From an uncultured Synergistales bacterium (lineage in GTDB: Bacteria > Synergistota > Synergistia > Synergistales > Aminobacteriaceae): a DNA stretch of 27,787 nucleotides. The notes under the pieces were generated by a model. It ran no database searches. It saw only the letters and a program-made list of their open reading frames with translations, and was not told where the DNA came from. Made by a program: the position numbers and the translations under genes. Every line of letters starts with the position of its first letter. The first letter of the stretch is position 1. The stretch is taken from contig CAJODX010000007.1 of the NCBI GenBank assembly GCA_905233295.1, positions 1 to 27,787 of the forward strand. Reading direction: 5' to 3'. Below are positions 25,292 to 27,787 of this stretch, piece after piece.

Positions 25292-27337
25292 TTGAATTTG
25301 AATTTGAGCTTAAAGAAATTTTCATTGATAATAATTTTTACAATGTTATTGACACAAAGTTCCGATGCCGCGACAAGAAGGGCAGCGCGGACTGATAATA
25401 CAACACCGGCGACTCCGGCTGGAACTTCATCCGGCAGCAGCATGAACGCTGAGGACGAAAAAACTTTAGTCGAAGCTGCTCAGGCTATGAAACGTTCGGG
25501 ACTTGTCCAGTTTAATTTTAAGGATATGGATCTTGTCCGTTTTGTCCGCTTTATGTCGGAGATTTTAGACGAAAATATTATCGTTCCTCCAAATGTCAAT
25601 GCCAAAATTACAATAATATCGCCTCATCCCGTTACGATCCGTGAATCCCGTGAGGTTATGTTATCGACGCTTCAAATGTATAACTTCTCGCTTCAGAATA
25701 TGGGGAGCTATTCAATCGTGCGTCAGGGTGGCGTAAGTCCTTCGCCGAATGTATATCGCGGAAGATCTGGACCGGGGTTCGGTGAAGAAACAGTAACATA
25801 TATTGTTCCTCTCGATTACGTGAGCGTTGAGAGCGTTATTCCGGCGTTGCAGCAGGCATTGGGACAGGCTATCATTGCTCTGCCCGTCGGCAACGGACGT
25901 GATGTAATGCTGCAGGGGCGTGCCACTGACGTTAATAAAGGTGTTCAGCTCTTACGGAAGATGGACACACCTCAAAGCGCGAGAGTCAGCCGTACATATG
26001 AAATCGTTTACGGAGATCCTACAACTGTTGCGGCTCAGCTGAACGCTATTGCACAATCCAGCGGACCTCTTCAGGGCTTGAGCGCGATAGCTGACGTTCC
26101 GAGCAAAAAAGTCATTTTAATCGGAAGCCGGAGTGCTATTGACCACGCTGTAAGAGTTATTAAGGAACTCGACGTTGATTCAAAAATCGGCGATTTTCAC
26201 ATTTATAAATTAAAGAATATTGACGCAACAGTAGCCTCTGAACAGGTCGCAAAAGTTTTGGCTTCGACAGCTACAATGTTAGGCTCTGACGCGGCAAAAT
26301 TTCCTGCTACGGTCGTTCCTGACGTTGCTACGAACAGTCTGATATTTGCGGCGACACAAAGACAGTTTGATTCTCTTGTTCCGATTTTGGACGCGATTGA
26401 CATTCAGCCGCGCCAGATTTTATTGCGGGGTTTCATTGCTGAAATCAACGTAACGAATCTTGAAAACAACGGTATAGACTGGTCGATTTTGGGCGGTCAA
26501 ATGTGGGACGATTTACTGCTCGGCGGCAATATGTCATTAGGAGAAAACACCGTGCCTTCAACGTTTATGACATGGTTCAACGACCTGTCGAAACGTGAGG
26601 AGCTTTTGGACAGAAACGGCTCGACTTACACCATAACGAATTACAATCCTATGGCACTGATGTACGCCACAATAGATTTACTTCGCAAGTATGATGCGGT
26701 TAATATCCTTTCCGTTCCGCGCTTAATGTGTACGGACAATAAAGAAAGTTCATTTCAGGTCGGTCAGGTCATTCCTGTTTTGAAAGGCTCGACTTCAGAT
26801 TTATCAAATCCAAGCGCAATTCAAAGCAATTTTGATTACAAAGACACAGGCTTGACGCTTACAGTAACGCCGCATATACGTTCGGGAAATCTCGTTGCAA
26901 TGGACATCAAACAGACTACTGAAGATGTAATGAGTGCCGCTGGCGATCCCACGCCGAGAACTTCAAAGCGCGAAGTTAATACTTCCGTAGTGGTCGGCGA
27001 TGGCGAAACGATAATTTTAGGCGGCATGATAAAAGAAACCGAACGTTCTTTGAAGCGCAGAACCCCCGGACTTTCTTACATTCCGTTAATCGGCGGACTG
27101 TTCCAGAAAATTACAAAAGAAAAAGAGAAAGTTGATTTTGTGATTTTCTTAACGCCGCAGATAATCGAAGACTCTGTTGAAATGCGTCAGGCTACAATGC
27201 AGGCATCAGGATTCTCGAATCAGTTTGATGCACGCAGAGATAAAAAAGCTCCAGCCAGCCTGGATGTAAGCCCGATTGAAAATGACATTGACGTAAGATT
27301 CAGAGAAATGTATCAGAAAAGTTTAAGGAGAAAATAA
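25292..27337 (+). CDS. gspD: Type II secretion secretin GspD
   Basis: The outer-membrane channel of the T2SS. A Sec signal peptide (residues 1-26, ending SSDA) is followed by an N0 domain (LVQFNFKDMDLVRFVRFMSEIL) and N1-N3 repeats, each with the ring-building pattern (VTYIVPLDYVSVESVIPALQQ, RTYEIVYGDPTTVAAQLNAI, FHIYKLKNIDATVASEQVAKVL). The secretin core spans about residues 430-630 and contains VNILSVPRLMCTDNKESSFQVGQVIPV, TGLTLTVTPHI, VVVGDGETIILGGMI, TPGLSYIPLIGGLF and FVIFLTPQII. Length (681) is typical. The start is TTG; TTG codons at 25292 and 25298 are both possible after AGGGGATGG. Its last codons carry the AAGGAG for gspE, whose ATG follows the stop with no gap. Confidence 0.95.
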   Translation: MNLNLSLKKFSLIIIFTMLLTQSSDAATRRAARTDNTTPATPAGTSSGSSMNAEDEKTLVEAAQAMKRSGLVQFNFKDMDLVRFVRFMSEILDENIIVPPNVNAKITIISPHPVTIRESREVMLSTLQMYNFSLQNMGSYSIVRQGGVSPSPNVYRGRSGPGFGEETVTYIVPLDYVSVESVIPALQQALGQAIIALPVGNGRDVMLQGRATDVNKGVQLLRKMDTPQSARVSRTYEIVYGDPTTVAAQLNAIAQSSGPLQGLSAIADVPSKKVILIGSRSAIDHAVRVIKELDVDSKIGDFHIYKLKNIDATVASEQVAKVLASTATMLGSDAAKFPATVVPDVATNSLIFAATQRQFDSLVPILDAIDIQPRQILLRGFIAEINVTNLENNGIDWSILGGQMWDDLLLGGNMSLGENTVPSTFMTWFNDLSKREELLDRNGSTYTITNYNPMALMYATIDLLRKYDAVNILSVPRLMCTDNKESSFQVGQVIPVLKGSTSDLSNPSAIQSNFDYKDTGLTLTVTPHIRSGNLVAMDIKQTTEDVMSAAGDPTPRTSKREVNTSVVVGDGETIILGGMIKETERSLKRRTPGLSYIPLIGGLFQKITKEKEKVDFVIFLTPQIIEDSVEMRQATMQASGFSNQFDARRDKKAPASLDVSPIENDIDVRFREMYQKSLRRK

Positions 27338-27787
27338 ATGGCGGAAAATATTCAAACTCTTCCGCCTTTGCCGGAAGCTAAAGAAATTTCAAGCCTTTTG
27401 CCTGACGGTATGGGGCTTGATATTTTGCGTCAGGCTCGAATTGTTCCGTTAAGAATCGAAGACGGCGTTTTGATAATCGGCGCGGTGAATTTCGACTCGT
27501 GGGAAAAAGCTCAGATGTTGGGGACTGCGCTGGGCTTTCCGATTGATTTGGAAATCCGTGAAGAAAAAGAGATCAGCGACTTATTACGGACTCTTTACGA
27601 TTTACGGAGTGTTGCCGCTGATGAAGCCGCAAAAAATATCGAAGGCATTGACGATATAGATGACCTTACACGCGAAGACGTTTTGAGCGACTCTGTTGAT
27701 GTTCCCGTTATAAGGCTCGTGAACGGACTTTTTGTTGACGCTCTGAAACAAAGGGCAACGGATATTCACGTTGAACCTTACGAAGAT
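27338..27787 (+). CDS. gspE: Type II secretion ATPase GspE (5' part, runs off window)
   Basis: The first 150 residues of the T2SS motor ATPase. The N-terminal domain (LPDGMGLDILRQARIVPLRI, LIIGAVNF, AQMLGTALGFPIDLEI) that binds GspL is followed by an acidic linker and the start of the N2/catalytic region, DVPVIRLVNGLFVDALKQRATDIHVEPYED, which is a hallmark of GspE/PilB ATPases. Walker boxes lie beyond the edge. The ATG directly follows the gspD stop (TAAATG) with AAGGAG eight bases before it. A PilB identity is excluded only by the surrounding T2SS genes. Confidence 0.93.
   Translation, partial: MAENIQTLPPLPEAKEISSLLPDGMGLDILRQARIVPLRIEDGVLIIGAVNFDSWEKAQMLGTALGFPIDLEIREEKEISDLLRTLYDLRSVAADEAAKNIEGIDDIDDLTREDVLSDSVDVPVIRLVNGLFVDALKQRATDIHVEPYED

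Overview
The window looks like a chromosomal segment of a Synergistota-like (Synergistetes) anaerobe. This is an inference from gene content: the hslV-hslU-codY trio usual in Firmicutes-type regulation sits next to a complete-looking start of a type II secretion (T2SS) operon, which requires an outer membrane. A TAXI-type TRAP transporter and an exported FAD enzyme with SLH-like repeats fit the same group. The DNA is moderately AT-leaning, gene-dense and uses TTG/GTG starts often. No tRNA, rRNA, CRISPR array, insertion sequence or phage gene was seen.

Layout. (1) 1-5105, minus strand: an exported FAD-dependent oxidoreductase, a TAXI solute receptor broken by a frameshift, an intra-operon terminator hairpin, and the fused TRAP permease (cut by the window edge). 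(2) 5163-11083, plus strand: riboflavin genes ribD-ribE-ribA-ribH, overlapping or tightly packed, continuing into serS and a membrane-anchored WecG/TagA-type glycosyltransferase whose N-terminal half resembles a WecA/TagO prenyl-phosphate sugar transferase without its active-site motifs. (3) 11067-13110, minus strand: radA, a zinc-ribbon protein and a DUF4491 membrane protein. (4) 13169-15976, plus strand: hslV, hslU, codY, closed by a clear terminator. (5) 15977-16284: an AT-rich regulatory region with a LacI-operator-like palindrome, two copies of an ATCGAAAAA/TTATCGTT motif and a good promoter. (6) 16285-27787, plus strand: one long apparent operon with a spermidine-synthase-like membrane protein, a Wzy_C/O-antigen-ligase-type protein (frameshifted), then T2SS genes in the order J-K-L-M-N-C-I-D-E, with the M-like gene also frameshifted and E running off the end.

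How the genes fit together. The riboflavin genes supply the flavin that the divergently transcribed FAD enzyme needs, and the two units share a 57-base promoter region. That enzyme, if exported with the TAXI/TRAP system, may process or generate the organic acid that the transporter imports; the substrate is unknown. The T2SS operon would build an inner-membrane platform (C, L, M, N), pseudopilus (I, J, K), secretin (D) and ATPase (E); F and G are not in the window. The ligase-type protein upstream of the pseudopilins could be an O-antigen ligase or an O-oligosaccharyltransferase.

Three genes (TAXI receptor, ligase, gspM-like) have reading-frame breaks, and the ribA leader has an A8 run with an off-frame start. 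Two of these breaks are explained by loss of one base in or near a short A/T-rich run, so consensus errors must be excluded before they are called pseudogenes. The best candidates for something new are the pseudoenzyme-glycosyltransferase fusion, the apparent ATT and CTG start codons of ribD and hslV, and the regulatory region behind codY.
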